Part shown: in pieces, positions 5,293-6,981 of the stretch
Numbering within the stretch: position 1 is the stretch's first letter
Layout of the letters: the number at the start of each line of letters is the position of its first letter
NCBI GenBank assembly: GCA_043800975.1
Contig: JAZDMK010000094.1
Coordinates: 1 to 6,981 of the forward strand
Length of the DNA stretch: 6,981 bases
Direction: 5' to 3'
DNA from: JAZDMK01 sp043800975
GTDB lineage: Bacteria; Bacteroidota; Bacteroidia; Bacteroidales; JAHJDW01
Made by a program: the position numbers and the translations under genes
Notes under the pieces: model-generated
What the model was told of the DNA's origin: nothing
The model's database searches: none
Seen by the model: only the letters and a program-made list of their open reading frames with translations

Positions 5293-6971
5293 TGAGAAAA
5301 TTAACAACCACCCCCAAAGTTATTGCAGCAGCTATTTTAATTTTTACTGCATGCAATGTCTATAGCCAAGTATCTCCAATAATTATTGATAACATCCGGC
5401 TATATGATCCTTCAGTAAAAGATTCCAGAAAAGTTTCCTTCAATCCAAAATTAGATGATTCGCTGCGCATAGTTCCACAGATGAATTACATAATTTACCC
5501 GAAGAAAGTGGAAACAGCCTACACACCGGAATCTATCAAGCCGGCAAAAATAAGTGGAATGCCGTTGCCCAAGCTATATAAAAGTTTGTTTAAAGCGGGC
5601 ATTGGCACTTACACAACGCCGTTATTTGAATTCAGCATGAACACGCTTCGTTCTTCGAAACAATCGATGGGTGTGGATTTTCATCATCTTTCTTCTTCTG
5701 CAACCATGAAGAACAAAGGGTATAGCGGTTACAGCGAAAATAATATCAAGCTGCATGCTTCCCGTTTTCTGGATAAAAGTGTGATGAATGCCGGTATGAA
5801 TTTCAACCGCGACGTCGTTCATTATTATGGTTATGATGCTGTGATGTATCCGGAAATAAAAAAGGATTCTACCCGTCAGCGCTATTCCAGAGTGGCTGCC
5901 CATATTGGTTTTAACAGTAACCTGCCTGATACAAACCGATTCCGTTACTCCACAAATTTTGGATTCAGGAATACTTCCAATCTTGAAAATACCAGCGAAA
6001 ACAACATTTCGCTGAACGGAAATATTTCCAAAGGTGTGAACTGGCTCGACAAAGTGAAGGGCGAACAATTCAACCTCGGGCTGGATGTTAATTTTTATTC
6101 ATTGAATGATACATCTGCAAAGACAATGAATTCAGCTATTGCAGCACTCTATCCTACGCTAACTTTGGGACTCAAAGACGTGAAAGTAACGGGTGGCTTG
6201 CGCGGAAACATTTCTGCCGACAGTTCTTCTGAGATGAAAGTATTCCCGGTGCTTGATGTTGCAGTTCATGTTGCAGGAAATATTGTAATCCTGTACGGCG
6301 GACTGGACGGAGGTTTTAAGCGTTATACATTTGATGAACTCACGGCAGAAAATCCATTCTGCAATGCAGTTCCGGCAGCCCGAACCAGTTCTCAGAAGAT
6401 GGGATTTCACGCTGGCTTCCGTGGTTTACTTGCAACAAATATTTCATTCGATCTGCGCATCACCAATGCCGAATGGAACGCCATGCCATTCTTTGTAACG
6501 GATACATCTGTATCGCTGCAAAATAAATTTTCAGTAATCTATGATAAAGTGAACATGATGCGCTTCCATGCGGAACTTCTCTATCATCAGTGGGAAAAAT
6601 TCAGTGTGCTTGCTTATGCTGATTATGACACTTACAAAATGGACAGTGAGTTGTTTCCCTGGATGAGGCCGGATATTACAGCGGGTGTAAATTTCCGCTA
6701 CAACCTGAAAGATAAAATCCTTGCCAGGCTGAATGTTGCTTATGTAGGAGAAAGAAAAGCCAAAACATTCGGCGCTTTTGGAGCGGCCAACGATCATTAT
6801 CTGAAAATCAATCCATACATGGAACTGAGTTTGGGTCTGGAATACAGGTATTCCAAGATTCTGTCATTCTTCCTGTCCGGAAACAACCTTACCGGAAACC
6901 GCTACTACCAATGGAATTACTATCCATCGCAGCGTTTTTCCATACTGGGTGGTCTAACTTATGCTCTTTAA
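5292..6971 (+). CDS. Outer-membrane beta-barrel protein, TonB-receptor-like but without plug
   Basis: Predicted outer-membrane protein of 559 residues. Signal peptide at 1-26 (RKL, hydrophobic VIAAAILIF, VYSQ). Residues 27-97 form a polar, proline-containing linker; from about 98 on (LFKAGIGTYTTPLFEFSMN) come alternating amphipathic strands separated by polar turns to the end. The C-terminal NNLTGNRYYQWNYYPSQRF followed by a glycine-containing last strand is typical of TonB-dependent receptor barrels of Bacteroidetes. At about 460 residues the barrel part is shorter than in full receptors (usually 600 or more for barrel plus plug), and there is no room for a plug domain or CarboxypepD-like N-domain. 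The last residue is leucine, not the usual aromatic (GGLTYAL). Its start overlaps the TPR stop in TAATG, so the two are one operon and probably one complex. Substrate unknown. A pore, transporter or anchor are all possible; TonB dependence is doubtful without a plug or TonB box. Confidence 0.85.
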   Translation: MRKLTTTPKVIAAAILIFTACNVYSQVSPIIIDNIRLYDPSVKDSRKVSFNPKLDDSLRIVPQMNYIIYPKKVETAYTPESIKPAKISGMPLPKLYKSLFKAGIGTYTTPLFEFSMNTLRSSKQSMGVDFHHLSSSATMKNKGYSGYSENNIKLHASRFLDKSVMNAGMNFNRDVVHYYGYDAVMYPEIKKDSTRQRYSRVAAHIGFNSNLPDTNRFRYSTNFGFRNTSNLENTSENNISLNGNISKGVNWLDKVKGEQFNLGLDVNFYSLNDTSAKTMNSAIAALYPTLTLGLKDVKVTGGLRGNISADSSSEMKVFPVLDVAVHVAGNIVILYGGLDGGFKRYTFDELTAENPFCNAVPAARTSSQKMGFHAGFRGLLATNISFDLRITNAEWNAMPFFVTDTSVSLQNKFSVIYDKVNMMRFHAELLYHQWEKFSVLAYADYDTYKMDSELFPWMRPDITAGVNFRYNLKDKILARLNVAYVGERKAKTFGAFGAANDHYLKINPYMELSLGLEYRYSKILSFFLSGNNLTGNRYYQWNYYPSQRFSILGGLTYAL

Positions 6972-6981
6972 TCTGCCTAAG

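Noticed and set aside
2609..6797. Several short open frames on either strand within the TPR and barrel genes
   Set aside because: They overlap long, well-supported coding sequences and show no signal peptide, domain or promoter of their own.

Overview
The window looks like Bacteroidota (Bacteroidetes) chromosome. Three transcription units have a match to the Bacteroidetes -7 promoter element TAnnTTTG just before their likely start. The exported proteins carry signal peptides ending in the A/S-Q style common in the phylum (SSAQ, VYAQ, VYSQ). The outer-membrane barrel resembles TonB-receptor-like barrels of that phylum. Most starts lack a Shine-Dalgarno sequence. Genus cannot be told from the sequence.

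Layout. Positions 1-276 hold about 2.5 copies of a 108-bp tandem repeat that runs off the left edge. Positions 277-408 are non-coding sequence with short inverted repeats. Next come a small MerR-type DNA-binding protein (409-735) and a small, cysteine-rich, probably exported protein of unknown function (875-1306). The gene for the RNA subunit of RNase P (rnpB, about 1404-1797) follows, closed by a strong intrinsic terminator (1803-1835). A very AT-rich stretch of about 290 bp contains no gene that I can see. The right half is a two-gene operon: a 1038-residue exported TPR protein (2176-5292) and a 559-residue outer-membrane beta-barrel protein (5292-6971), overlapping by one base in TAATG.

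How they work together. rnpB is housekeeping and independent of its neighbours. The MerR-like gene and the small secreted protein show no evident link to anything else here. The TPR and barrel genes almost certainly act together at the envelope: a long periplasmic alpha-solenoid with an outer-membrane barrel. That pairing recalls export machines built from a TPR scaffold and a barrel, but no synthase or substrate gene is visible, so the function stays open.

Most worth a second look: the TPR/barrel pair; the good Shine-Dalgarno sequence in front of the barrel gene, in a lineage that rarely uses one; the 108-bp repeat array; and the apparent lack of a GGU motif in the L15 loop of RNase P RNA. 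I see no clear sign of a wholly new system.
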